From positions 682,001 through 746,000 of the forward strand of contig NZ_JAEVLS010000003.1 of assembly GCF_016801985.1 (NCBI RefSeq): a stretch of 64,000 nucleotides of DNA, read 5' to 3'. The stretch comes from Steroidobacter gossypii. Its GTDB lineage: Bacteria > Pseudomonadota > Gammaproteobacteria > Steroidobacterales > Steroidobacteraceae. The notes beneath the pieces were generated by a model that saw only the letters and a program-made list of their open reading frames with translations, was not told the DNA's origin and made no database searches. Made by a program: the position numbers and the translations under genes. The stretch's first letter is position 1. Every line of letters begins with the position of its first letter. Below are positions 25,207 to 35,654 of this stretch, one piece after another.

Positions 25207-26115
25207 ATGAAGCGTTTGCTCACCCTGACTGTCGCCGCGGTGGCGCTCCTGGCCCCGGTATTCCCGACCTTCGCCGACAGCGAGCCGGCCTCGGCCGCGG
25301 CGCCCGCGATCTCGGCGCCTGACAAGTCGGGGCGGGTCACGGTCAACGGGCTCGACTACTACTACGAGATTCGCGGCAAGGGCGAGCCTCTGTTGCTTCT
25401 GCACGGCGGCCTCGGCTCCATCGATATGTTCGGCCCGGTGCTGCCGGCCTTCGCCCAGGAGCGGCAGGTGATCGCCGTCGATCTGCACGGCCACGGCCGC
25501 ACCGCGCTCGGTGATCGCAAGCTCAGCCTGGAGGCGATGGGGGATGACATGAAGGGCATCCTCGACAGGCTCGGCTACAAACAGGTGGACGTGTTGGGCT
25601 ATTCACTCGGCGGCGGCGTGGGCTTCCGTTTGGCCGTTCAGCACCCGCAGGCCGTGCGGCGTCTGGTGCTGCTGTCTGCCGGTTATGCATCGAGCGGGTT
25701 CTTCGAGGAGATCCGCGCGCAGCAGAACACCATCAATGCCGATGCGATGCAGTTCATGAAGGACACCCCGATGTATCAGTCCTACGTCAAGGTCGCTCCG
25801 AAGCCCGATGACTTCCCGCGCCTGTTGAACGCCTTGGGCGACTTCATGCGCAAAGACTACGACTACTCGGCCGATGTGCCCAAGCTGAAGATGTCGGTGA
25901 TGCTGGTGTTCGGCGACGGCGATATGTATCGGCCGGAGCACATGATCAAGTTCTATCAGAGCCTCGGCGGTGGGTTGAAGGATGCCGGATGGATGCGTGA
26001 GAACCTTTCCCAGCATCGCCTGGCGATCCTCCCCAACGCGACCCACTACGACATCCTGTACTCACCGGGCCTGGTGTCGACCACCTTGCCGTTCCTCAAC
26101 GGCTACCCGAAGTAA
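25207..26115 (+). CDS. exported alpha/beta hydrolase
   Basis: A protein of 302 residues. Signal peptide MKRLLTLTVAAVALLAPVFPTFAD leads to a periplasmic alpha/beta hydrolase fold. LLLLHGG is the oxyanion strand, VIAVDLHGHGRT is strand beta4, GYSLGGG has the nucleophile Ser, VFGDGDMYRPEH the acid Asp and LPNATHYDIL the catalytic His. All triad members are present. The start is ATG 25207, with GGAGA six bases before it; an in-frame ATG at 25201 is too close to the RBS. It may hydrolyse an ester, lactone or amide. It lies 116 bases after the LysR-like gene, and two hairpins follow. Confidence 0.82.
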   Translation: MKRLLTLTVAAVALLAPVFPTFADSEPASAAAPAISAPDKSGRVTVNGLDYYYEIRGKGEPLLLLHGGLGSIDMFGPVLPAFAQERQVIAVDLHGHGRTALGDRKLSLEAMGDDMKGILDRLGYKQVDVLGYSLGGGVGFRLAVQHPQAVRRLVLLSAGYASSGFFEEIRAQQNTINADAMQFMKDTPMYQSYVKVAPKPDDFPRLLNALGDFMRKDYDYSADVPKLKMSVMLVFGDGDMYRPEHMIKFYQSLGGGLKDAGWMRENLSQHRLAILPNATHYDILYSPGLVSTTLPFLNGYPK

Positions 26116-26120
26116 CATCC

Positions 26121-26151
26121 AGCGCCGACTCGGATCCATCGAGTCGGCGCT
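26121..26151 (+). terminator. hairpin after the alpha/beta hydrolase
   Basis: A perfect eleven-base-pair inverted repeat AGCGCCGACTC/GAGTCGGCGCT with a nine-base loop lies five bases after the stop codon. No T tract follows, so it could be a 3' protecting hairpin or a weak terminator. Confidence 0.5.
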
Positions 26152-26183
26152 GTGTTCGAGCAGAGTAGGACGCGCCCGGGCCG

Positions 26184-26361
26184 TTGACTTCACGAGCGCC
26201 CATCGGCAGACTCATCTCCATGCGCTTCATTCTCTCATCGCTATCGCTTGAAGAACGCCTGCCCCCAGCGGGACGGGAGGGTCATGCCTAGCGTTTGAGC
26301 AAGCATCACGGCTGCGAGAACAGATAAAGCCCCCTTCGGTCCTGCCGGAGGGGGCTTTTTC
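26184..26361 (+). promoter_or_regulatory. possible small transcript or attenuator ahead of tuf
   Basis: TTGACT at 26184-26189 and CAGACT (only three of six matches to a -10) at 26207-26212, 17 bases apart, could start a transcript that ends at a clear intrinsic terminator (26328-26360: AGCCCCCTTCGG/CCGGAGGGGGCT stem, then TTTTT). No protein frame of note lies between. The unit is either a small RNA or an attenuated leader of the tuf gene that starts at 26425. The terminator itself is solid, the promoter weak. Confidence 0.4.
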
Positions 26362-26424
26362 GTTTGTGGCCGTTTGCGTCCACCGGCCCGAGTCATCAGT
26401 GGACGTGTTGATAGGAGATCACAC

Positions 26425-27612
26425 ATGAAGATGAAGTTCGAGCGTAGCAAGCCGCACATCAATATCGGCACCATCGGTCACGTCGACCATGGGAAGAGCA
26501 CGCTGACTGCGGCGCTCACAAAAGTCATGGCGGCGCGCTACGGAGGCGAGTTCAAGGCGCTCGATCAGATCGACGCGACGCCCGAAGAGCGTGATCGGGG
26601 GATCACGATCACGGCGGCGCATGTCGAGTATCAATCGGAGGCTCGGCACTACGCCCACGTCGACTGTCCGGGGCACGCCGACTATGTGAAGAACATGATC
26701 ACGGGTGCTGCGCAGATGGATGGCGCGATCCTGGTCGTGTCCGCCGCGGAGGGCGCGATGCCTCAGACGCGTGAGCACATTCTGCTCGCGCGTCAGGTTG
26801 GCGTACCTTATATGGTTGTCTTCCTTAACAAGGCCGATCTGGTCGATGACGTCGAACTGCTCGATCTGGTGGAGATGGAAGTGCGTGAGCTGCTGACGAA
26901 GCACGGGTTTCCGGGCGACACAACACCCATCGTCAGAGGTAGCGCCTTGCGGGCGCTCAACGATGCGAGCGATGAGCTCGGCGTGCCTTCGATCCTCAGA
27001 CTGGTGGCCGAGATGGATCGGTTCATTCCGGTTCCGGAGCGGGTGCTGAACGCGCCATTCCTGCTGAGGGTGGAGGACGTTTATTCGATCTCCGGCCGCG
27101 GCACCGTTGTGACCGGTTGTATCGAGCGGGGCATCGTTCGAGTCAACGACGAGATTGACATCGTGGGGCTCGCGGCGACGCGCAAGGCCACCTGCACCAG
27201 CATCGAAATCTTTCGCAAGCACGTCGACGAAGGTCGGGCGGGCGACAACGCCGGCCTGCTCCTGCGAGGCATCAAGCGGGAGGAGGTCGAGCGCGGTCAG
27301 GTGCTGGCGAGCCCGGGCAGCATTGCCCCGCACACTCGTTTCGAGTGCGAGTTGTATGTGCTGACGAAGGAGGAAGGCGGCCGGCACACGCCCTTCATGA
27401 AGGGCTACCAGCCGCAGTTCTTCTTCCGCACGACCGATGTCACGGGCGCCGTGACGTTGCCGGAAGGTGTTGAGATGGTCATGCCAGGCGACACCATGAA
27501 GGTGAGTGTGCAGTTGTTCAGCCCCATCGCGATGGAAGCTGGCCAGCGTTTTGCGGTCCGGGAAGGCAATAAGACCGTTGGCGCAGGTCTGGTGCTGAAG
27601 ATCTTGAGCTGA
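26425..27612 (+). CDS. tuf: elongation factor Tu, divergent solitary paralog
   Basis: A protein of 395 residues with the whole EF-Tu structure: P-loop GHVDHGKS (Ser25 instead of Thr25), switch [19 protein letters not shown] and the SAL motif, followed by domains II and III ([21 protein letters not shown]). Identity to E. coli EF-Tu is high in motifs but the sequence is clearly divergent. Position Arg230 of E. coli EF-Tu is Cys here (VVTGCIERG), and Tyr160 is His. AGGAG lies seven bases before ATG 26425. It stands alone with its own terminator and not in the rpsL-rpsG-fusA-tuf operon, so an additional paralog is likely, though copies elsewhere cannot be seen. Confidence 0.9.
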   Translation: MKMKFERSKPHINIGTIGHVDHGKSTLTAALTKVMAARYGGEFKALDQIDATPEERDRGITITAAHVEYQSEARHYAHVDCPGHADYVKNMITGAAQMDGAILVVSAAEGAMPQTREHILLARQVGVPYMVVFLNKADLVDDVELLDLVEMEVRELLTKHGFPGDTTPIVRGSALRALNDASDELGVPSILRLVAEMDRFIPVPERVLNAPFLLRVEDVYSISGRGTVVTGCIERGIVRVNDEIDIVGLAATRKATCTSIEIFRKHVDEGRAGDNAGLLLRGIKREEVERGQVLASPGSIAPHTRFECELYVLTKEEGGRHTPFMKGYQPQFFFRTTDVTGAVTLPEGVEMVMPGDTMKVSVQLFSPIAMEAGQRFAVREGNKTVGAGLVLKILS

Positions 27613-27615
27613 CCG

Positions 27616-27650
27616 GCGGGTGAAGGTGATGAGCCTTCACCCGCTTTTTT
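27616..27650 (+). terminator. rho-independent terminator of tuf
   Basis: An eleven-base-pair stem GCGGGTGAAGG/CCTTCACCCGC with a seven-base loop is followed by TTTTTT. It lies four bases after the tuf stop and nine bases before the convergent rsgA stop. Confidence 0.93.
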
Positions 27651-27658
27651 GTGCTCTA

Positions 27659-28588
27659 TCAACGCCGGCGTTCGTACTCCGGCGCCAGTCCACGCATGAT
27701 GTTGAGCAGGCGTTTATAACTTTCATAGCGCCGAGCGGAGAGTTGGTGATCGGCGACGGCGGAGGTGACGGCGCAGCCGGGCTCGCGGATGTGCAGGCAA
27801 TTGTTGAAGCGGCATTCGGGAGCGAGGCGGAGGATTTCGGGCCAGCCGACTTGCACCATGGCGTCTTCCACCGGCGGTGGGGCATAGTCGCGAACGCCGG
27901 GGGAATCGATGAGCTCGCCGCCGTTGGACAAGCGAAAGAGCGCGGTGGACACGGTCGTGTGACGTCCTTCGCCGGTGGCGTCGGACAGAGCGCGAGTGGC
28001 GCGCTCGGATTCCGGCGCAAGGCGATTGGTCAGCGTCGATTTGCCGACCCCGGATTGGCCGACGAGCATGGCGCTTGCGCCAGCAAGCAATTCGCGAACG
28101 GGCGCCACGGTTGGCTCGTTCTTCGCCGACACGCGCAGGACCGGAAACCCTGCGTCCTCATAATCCTTCACTCGCGCCTGAAAGCCATCATCTTCGGCTC
28201 CAGGCAACTCGGATTTGTTCACGATCAGCGCGCCCGAAATGCCAGCGAGCGCCGCGCCCGCCAAATAGCGGTCAGCAATATAAAGATCGGGCTCCGGCAT
28301 GGGCGCGATGATCACGATGATCAGCGACAGATTCGCTGCGAGCGGCTCCGTGCGACCGCGGCTATCGGTGCGAGCAAACAAAGAGCGCCGCGGTGAAACG
28401 CTGATGACTTTGGCGACATCGCCGCTTTGCTGTGACGGCGGACGAATCATCACCTCATCGCCACACACGCAGTTCAAGCGCTTGCCGAACAACTCCGCCG
28501 GCATCCGAGCGCCGGCCGCTGTCTCGACGATCACGCGACGGCCGAAGGACTCCGTGACGCGCGCCGGCGTCTCAGCCCCGCTGTTCAT
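27659..28588 (-). CDS. rsgA: small ribosomal subunit maturation GTPase RsgA
   Basis: A circularly permuted GTPase that checks late 30S assembly. In the 309-residue product the OB-fold N-terminal part (RVIVETAAGARMPAELFGKRLN, VCGDEVMI) is followed by G4 NKSEL, then G1 GQSGVGKST, then G3 DSPGVRDY: the order is permuted as expected. The C-terminal zinc knuckle CRFNNCLHIREPGC has the Cys, Cys, His and Cys ligands. It overlaps the M48 protease stop by four bases (ATGA), so it is the second gene of that operon and is divergent from orn, as in E. coli where orn and rsgA are also divergent. Confidence 0.95.
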   Translation of the reverse strand: MNSGAETPARVTESFGRRVIVETAAGARMPAELFGKRLNCVCGDEVMIRPPSQQSGDVAKVISVSPRRSLFARTDSRGRTEPLAANLSLIIVIIAPMPEPDLYIADRYLAGAALAGISGALIVNKSELPGAEDDGFQARVKDYEDAGFPVLRVSAKNEPTVAPVRELLAGASAMLVGQSGVGKSTLTNRLAPESERATRALSDATGEGRHTTVSTALFRLSNGGELIDSPGVRDYAPPPVEDAMVQVGWPEILRLAPECRFNNCLHIREPGCAVTSAVADHQLSARRYESYKRLLNIMRGLAPEYERRR

Positions 28589-29838
28589 GAACGCCCAGTG
28601 GCAAGCGATTGCAGCCGCGCGATTCGCACCAGCGCCGGCGGGTGCGAGTCATAGAAGGCCGAGTGCAACTCATCAGGCGTGAGCGTGCTCGCATTGTCGC
28701 GATACAACTTCACCAGCGCGTCCGCGAGCTGTTTCGCGTCCGCATGCTGGGCGGCGAATGCATCGGCCTCGAACTCGTGCTTGCGCGACCACCACGCGCC
28801 AATCGGCGTCAAAAAATAAGTGAACGCGGGCAACACGAACATGAAGAGCAACAGCGCGGCGTGCGTCGACGGCGTGCTCACGCCGAGCGCCGAGTAGAAC
28901 GCCGGCCAGCGCATCAGCGCATCGATCAACAAGAATCCCAGCAGCGCCGTCACCATCGAAACGATCAGGCGCGAGCGGATGTGATGCAGACGGAAGTGTC
29001 CCAGCTCGTGAGCCAGCACGGCTTCGACTTCGGCGATTTGCAGGCGCTCGAGCAGCGTATCGAAGAATACGATGCGCTTGTTGCGGCCGATGCCCGTGAA
29101 ATAGGCATTGCCGTGCGAGGAACGCCGCGAGCCGTCCATCTTGAACACGCCCTTGGACTCGAAGCCACAGCGCTGCAGGACGGCTTCAGTGCGCTGCTTG
29201 AGCGCCTCATCGGTGACCGGAGTGAACTTGTTGAACAGCGGCGCGAAGATCGCGGGCCACGCCCAGGTGACCAGGATCGAAAAGCCCGCCCAGACCAGCC
29301 ACGCATACAGCCACCACAGCGCGCCGGCCTGTTGCATCAGATACAGGATCACAAAGATCAGCGGCACCCCGAACAGCAACCCGAGCACCAGGCCTTTGAC
29401 CAGATCGGCGACATACAGCCCGGGCGTCATGCGATTGAAGCCAAAGCGCGCCTCGATGCCAAAAGTACGCCACAGTGACAGCGGCAGACCGATGGCGCCG
29501 ACGATCAGGAAGGTCGAGACCACCACGGCGACGCCGTGCCAGGTAGGGGATAAGTCCGCGGCTCGCCACAGCCGATCGACGGCGTCGATGCCGCCCCCCA
29601 AGGTCAGGATCAGGGCCACCGCCGCATCCAGCAGGACATCCCAGCGGTTCACACCGGCGCGGGCGACGGTATAGTCGGCTGCTTTCTGGTGATCGGCCAG
29701 ATCGATCTGCTGCGCGAACGCCTCGGGCACCTGGCCACGATGCCGGAGCACCGCCGCGACCTGGCGCTGATTGAGCCAGCTGCGCATGGCCGTGGAGGCG
29801 ACCAGCAGCAATACAAACAAAGCGGTAAACCAATGCAT
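28585..29838 (-). CDS. M48 family membrane zinc protease (Ste24/CAAX-protease type)
   Basis: A protein of 417 residues with several membrane helices and the metalloprotease motif HELGHFRLHH. A second Glu ligand is expected in SRKHEFEADAFA. FKMDGSRRSSHGNAYFTG just before the active site is the signature of Ste24-like M48A enzymes. In bacteria such proteases are thought to act in membrane-protein quality control, here with the substrate unknown. ATG 29838 is chosen. The gene runs into rsgA with overlapping stop and start codons. Confidence 0.88.
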   Translation of the reverse strand: MHWFTALFVLLLVASTAMRSWLNQRQVAAVLRHRGQVPEAFAQQIDLADHQKAADYTVARAGVNRWDVLLDAAVALILTLGGGIDAVDRLWRAADLSPTWHGVAVVVSTFLIVGAIGLPLSLWRTFGIEARFGFNRMTPGLYVADLVKGLVLGLLFGVPLIFVILYLMQQAGALWWLYAWLVWAGFSILVTWAWPAIFAPLFNKFTPVTDEALKQRTEAVLQRCGFESKGVFKMDGSRRSSHGNAYFTGIGRNKRIVFFDTLLERLQIAEVEAVLAHELGHFRLHHIRSRLIVSMVTALLGFLLIDALMRWPAFYSALGVSTPSTHAALLLFMFVLPAFTYFLTPIGAWWSRKHEFEADAFAAQHADAKQLADALVKLYRDNASTLTPDELHSAFYDSHPPALVRIARLQSLATGRS

Positions 29839-29880
29839 TGAAGTAGATCTCGATGACGCGCCGGGGACTCTAGCCGCAGC

Positions 29881-29889
29881 TGCTATCAT
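29881..29889 (+). promoter_or_regulatory. putative extended -10 promoter for orn
   Basis: TGCTATCAT (TG, one base, TATCAT) lies 50 bases before the orn start, in the gap between the divergent M48 and orn genes. No convincing -35 is seen. Confidence 0.4.
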
Positions 29890-29939
29890 GAGGCAACGAT
29901 ACGTTTTTTCCGAAACTTCGAACCTGGGGCTGACCTAAC

Positions 29940-30488
29940 GTGACCGACCGCGACCCGACCCGTCTCATCTGGATCGATCTGGAGATGACGGGCCTGAAGC
30001 CCGACACCGACCACATCATCGAAATCGCCACCGTTGTCACCGACAAGCACCTGAACACGCTGGCCGAAGGGCCGGTGCTGGCCATTCACCAGCCGGACCA
30101 AGTGCTGGACGCCATGGACGACTGGAACCGCCGGCAGCACGGCGCCTCCGGGCTTGCCGCCCGCGTGCGCGCCAGCACGATCACGGTACAGGAGGCGGAG
30201 CGGCAGACCGTGGAGTTCCTGAGCCGCTGGATCGAGCCGGGCGTCTCGCCCATGTGCGGCAACAGCATCTGCCAGGACCGGCGCTTCATGGCGCGCGAGA
30301 TGCCGGATCTGGAGCGGTATTTTCACTACCGCAATCTGGATGTGAGCACGCTCAAGGAGCTGGCGCGGCGCTGGGCGCCGGAGGTGTACAGCAGCTTCCA
30401 GAAGAGCTCGACGCACCTGGCCTTGGATGACATCAGGGACTCGATCCGTGAGCTCCAGCATTACAGGACGAATTTCCTACGCGCCTAG
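29940..30488 (+). CDS. orn: oligoribonuclease
   Basis: A DEDDh 3'-5' exonuclease that removes 2-5 nucleotide RNA, including pGpG from c-di-GMP breakdown. The 182-residue protein has WIDLEMTGL (first Asp and Glu), [12 protein letters not shown] (second Asp), and [13 protein letters not shown] (His and last Asp). GTG 29940 is the start and gives the [19 protein letters not shown]-terminus common in the family. Its position next to rsgA is conserved in enterobacteria. It is followed by an inverted-repeat element in the gap before ppsA. Confidence 0.96.
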   Translation: MTDRDPTRLIWIDLEMTGLKPDTDHIIEIATVVTDKHLNTLAEGPVLAIHQPDQVLDAMDDWNRRQHGASGLAARVRASTITVQEAERQTVEFLSRWIEPGVSPMCGNSICQDRRFMAREMPDLERYFHYRNLDVSTLKELARRWAPEVYSSFQKSSTHLALDDIRDSIRELQHYRTNFLRA

Positions 30489-30507
30489 GCGCGAGGAGTT
30501 CGCTGTT

Positions 30508-30581
30508 GGTAGTTGGCTGTGAGCCGGAGAATCGGTAGCCGGGATTGGCGGTACCGTTCCGGCACCGCCAACCCCTAACAG

Positions 30582-30590
<9 letters not shown>
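30508..30590. repeat. nested inverted repeat between orn and ppsA
   Basis: The outer arms GGTAGTTGGCTGT (30508-30520) and ACAGCTAACTACC (30578-30590) pair over thirteen positions with one G-U. Inside lies a second hairpin TTGGCGGT/ACCGCCAA (30545-30552 with 30564-30571). The right outer arm overlaps the ppsA stop codon. The element lies between convergent genes and may act as a two-way terminator, or be a dispersed repeat. Confidence 0.7.
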
Positions 30591-32954
<2,364 letters not shown>

Positions 32955-33107
32955 GGCCTGTCCTCATGAGCCCGCTTGTGGATCGGGCCCGATCAATGAA
33001 ACACTTCGGATCGAACGTTGGTCGTGGCTTACAACGCTCTGCCACCAACAAAGCTCCGGGATTTTAACCGCAACGCGCGAGCGCGCGTGAGTCTTGGCGA
33101 CAGAAGA

Positions 33108-33932
33108 ATGGAACGACGAACGGTTTTTTTTGTGTCCGACCAGACCGGCGTGACCGCCGAGACCATGGGGCATAGCCTGCTGACACAGTTCGATGGGCAG
33201 GCGTTTCGGCAGGTGACTCTGCCATTTATCTCCACTGTTGACAAGGCGGAAGAGGCCGTTCGTCGCATCAACGCGACGGCCGAGGCGGAGGGCGTGCGGC
33301 CCGTGATTTTCAGCACTTTGGTGCAGGAGGACATGCGCGAGATCATCAAGCGCGCCAACGGTCTGTTCCTGGATTTCTTCGACGCCTTCCTGGGGCCGCT
33401 GGAGCTGGAGCTGAAGCTCAAATCCTCCCGAGCGCAGGGCCGGGCGCATGGCATGTCGGACATCGCCGCCTACACCACGCGCATCAACGCCACCAATTTC
33501 GCGCTCGCCAACGATGACGGCGCTGTCACCCGCGACTACGAGCGGGCCGATCTGATCCTGGTGGGCGTGTCGCGCACCGGCAAGACGCCGACTTGTTTGT
33601 ACCTGGCCTTGCAATACGGCATCTTCGCCGCCAATTATCCATTCGCTGACGAGGAGCTCGAGACCGGCCGGTTGCCGGCGGCGCTCACCAGGCATCAACG
33701 CAAGCTGTACGGGCTCACCATCGCGCCGGAACGTCTGCAACAGATCCGCAACGAGCGGCGGCCCAACAGCAATTACTCTTCACCCTCACAAGTGGATTTC
33801 GAAGTCCGCACCGCCGAGGCGATCTTTCGTCGCTACGACATCCCATGCATCAACACCACGGAATGTTCCATCGAAGAGATCGCCAGCCGCATCCTCGATC
33901 GGACCGGCGTGGAACGGCGGTTGCGTCCTTAA
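33108..33932 (+). CDS. ppsR: PEP synthase regulatory protein (kinase/pyrophosphorylase, DUF299)
   Basis: Inactivates PEP synthase by ADP-dependent phosphorylation of a Thr next to the catalytic His and reactivates it by phosphorolysis. The 274-residue protein begins with the family N-terminus RRTVFFVSDQTGVTAETMGHSLL and contains the P-loop-like GVSRTGKTPTCLYLA. It ends CSIEEIASRILDR. ATG 33108 is preceded by AGAAG. Divergent placement from ppsA is the usual arrangement and supports the pairing. The 153-bp gap should hold both promoters. Confidence 0.93.
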   Translation: MERRTVFFVSDQTGVTAETMGHSLLTQFDGQAFRQVTLPFISTVDKAEEAVRRINATAEAEGVRPVIFSTLVQEDMREIIKRANGLFLDFFDAFLGPLELELKLKSSRAQGRAHGMSDIAAYTTRINATNFALANDDGAVTRDYERADLILVGVSRTGKTPTCLYLALQYGIFAANYPFADEELETGRLPAALTRHQRKLYGLTIAPERLQQIRNERRPNSNYSSPSQVDFEVRTAEAIFRRYDIPCINTTECSIEEIASRILDRTGVERRLRP

Positions 33933-34050
33933 CAAGCTTGGATGGGGCGCGTCCGGCACGCGTTGTGCAAGCTCTGGCCATGCATCCGGCATGCATGCAA
34001 ATGACCCGCGACGCAAGTCGCACACTACTGGCGGTAGCGCGAAACCGCTG

Positions 34051-34059
34051 TGCTATATT
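34051..34059 (+). promoter_or_regulatory. extended -10 promoter close to the DUF1249 start
   Basis: TGCTATATT is a good extended -10 (TG, one base, TATATT). It ends six bases before the ATG at 34066. A start site about seven bases downstream of the -10 would coincide with the first codon, so the mRNA could be leaderless; no Shine-Dalgarno sequence is present in the gap. Confidence 0.5.
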
Positions 34060-34065
34060 CGGCCC

Positions 34066-34545
34066 ATGTCGATAGACCTTACAGCAAGCGATGTGAATTG
34101 CCCCGTCAGCTGGCGCTCCCGGCCGGGCAGCTTCGTCAGCCTGATGTCGCTGTACGAGAGCAATTACATTCGTCTGGGATGGCTCGTTCCCAACCTCGAA
34201 ACGGCGGCGGCGACACAGATCTCCGTGGTCGATGGCGATTGCCCGTTGCATCTGGCCATCGAAGAGCGCAGCCGCTACACCACCACGTTGCGGCTGACGT
34301 ATGTGTTCGAGGATGAGACCGGTGCGCTCGCCGATCCCGATCTGCTGATCCGGGTGTATCGCGATGCGCGCCTGGCTGAAGTGCAGGCGTGTGCGCGCTG
34401 GCATCGTCACGCGCTGCTCGAGTCGCTGCGTTCGCAGCTGGCGCGCGATCTGGGCGATCGCTGGCTGCGCAACGTGATGCTCAACAAGTGGCTCGATTAT
34501 TGCGTCGAGCGCGGTCATCACTTTCCGGCGCTCGCCACCGCTTGA
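34066..34545 (+). CDS. DUF1249 (YqiB) family protein
   Basis: A cytoplasmic protein of 159 residues. The pattern RPGSFVSLMSLYESNYIRLGWLVPNL near the N-terminus and HLAIEERSRYTTTLRLTYVF later fit the YqiB/DUF1249 family of proteobacteria, whose function is not known. The C-terminus (WLRNVMLNKWLDYCVERGHHF) also fits. The gene's stop overlaps the TTG start of the coiled-coil gene that follows (TTGA), so the two are translated together. No signal peptide or membrane span is seen. Confidence 0.8.
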   Translation: MSIDLTASDVNCPVSWRSRPGSFVSLMSLYESNYIRLGWLVPNLETAAATQISVVDGDCPLHLAIEERSRYTTTLRLTYVFEDETGALADPDLLIRVYRDARLAEVQACARWHRHALLESLRSQLARDLGDRWLRNVMLNKWLDYCVERGHHFPALATA

Positions 34546-35582
34546 GTCTACGCGAGTTCCTCGCGCCGGGCCCACGCCCGCCCGCCGAAGACGAGCGGCT
34601 GCTGCAGCTCTATTGGAATCGCGCCGAGCTCAAGAAAGAGCTCACTCGCCTGCAGGACGAGCGTCACAAGCTGCTCGAACAACTGCGCAATCACGAAGCC
34701 ACCTTTGTTCGTCACAGCGAACAGCTGCTGCAGCTGGAGGAATTTCTCGGCAATCCCGAGACCGGCCCGCACGCTCTGGTTTATTTCCAACTGCGCTCGC
34801 TGTGGCGCGCGACGTCGGCGAAAGTCGCACGATTCGCGCAGCAGCTCCAACAACAGCAGGCCGATCGTGAACAGCGCCGCCAGCAGCTCGAGTTCGATCG
34901 CACCCGTCGTCAGCAGCTCGCTGAGCTCGACCAGCGCATCGCGAGCGCCCGTGCGCGAGCAGAGACGCTGGCCGCGGAGCTGAAGCTGAAGGAAGCGGAG
35001 CTCGAGAACATGCGCGGCTTCTGGAATTACGCCCGCCGTCGGAAGCTCTCCGAACAGATCGCCGCCGAGCGTGCGGAATGGGATCTGGCCATGACCGAGG
35101 TCACCGATCTGAGCGACGATCGCGCGGCGCTCGAAGCCAAGGAGCCGCCGCCCTCCGAGGGCATCTCCATCGATGGTCGTCGCGTGGTCAATACTGCCGT
35201 CATCGCCTATGCGCAGCAGCTCGTCGCGCAGCTCTCGGGCGGCGGTCTTGCGGTGCTTGCGAAAGAAACAACCTGCAAGCGCGTGTTCGACATGAAGTAC
35301 GGCACTCGCGAGGAATGCTCACGCTTGATGATGTTGCTGCGTGAGGCGCTGGCGACGATCAAAAACGAACAAGACGATCTCAGTGGATTGAAGGAGCGCA
35401 CCGACGCGCTGCGCGCCGTGGTGGCTTATCGCAGCGATGCGGATACCGTCCCGCTGACCGATTCGATCGGCACGATGCCGGTGTCCTCAGTACTCGTGTC
35501 GGGACTCGAGGCCGCCAACAAGACTGGCGTGAATGTGCTGATCGACGACTATTGGGATTTGTATCAGGCGCTGCTGCAGTGA
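34542..35582 (+). CDS. uncharacterised coiled-coil protein
   Basis: A protein of about 346 residues that I do not recognise. Residues about 20-190 are rich in Leu, Gln, Glu and Arg with heptad character (for example ELKKELTRLQDERHKLLEQL and the Gln tract QQLQQQQADREQRRQQLEF), and suggest a long coiled coil. The last 130 residues are more globular (RRVVNTAVIAYAQQLVAQL, VFDMKYGTREECSRLMMLL, SVLVSGLEAANKTGVNVLID). The start TTG 34542 overlaps the DUF1249 stop, which implies coupled translation. No membrane span or signal is seen. Confidence 0.75.
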   Translation: MSLREFLAPGPRPPAEDERLLQLYWNRAELKKELTRLQDERHKLLEQLRNHEATFVRHSEQLLQLEEFLGNPETGPHALVYFQLRSLWRATSAKVARFAQQLQQQQADREQRRQQLEFDRTRRQQLAELDQRIASARARAETLAAELKLKEAELENMRGFWNYARRRKLSEQIAAERAEWDLAMTEVTDLSDDRAALEAKEPPPSEGISIDGRRVVNTAVIAYAQQLVAQLSGGGLAVLAKETTCKRVFDMKYGTREECSRLMMLLREALATIKNEQDDLSGLKERTDALRAVVAYRSDADTVPLTDSIGTMPVSSVLVSGLEAANKTGVNVLIDDYWDLYQALLQ

Positions 35583-35654
35583 GCGCCTGATTCGATCGCG
35601 AGATGGCGGCGCCGCCTCGAGTAGGGCGGCGCCGTTTTGATTATTGGGTGGACG

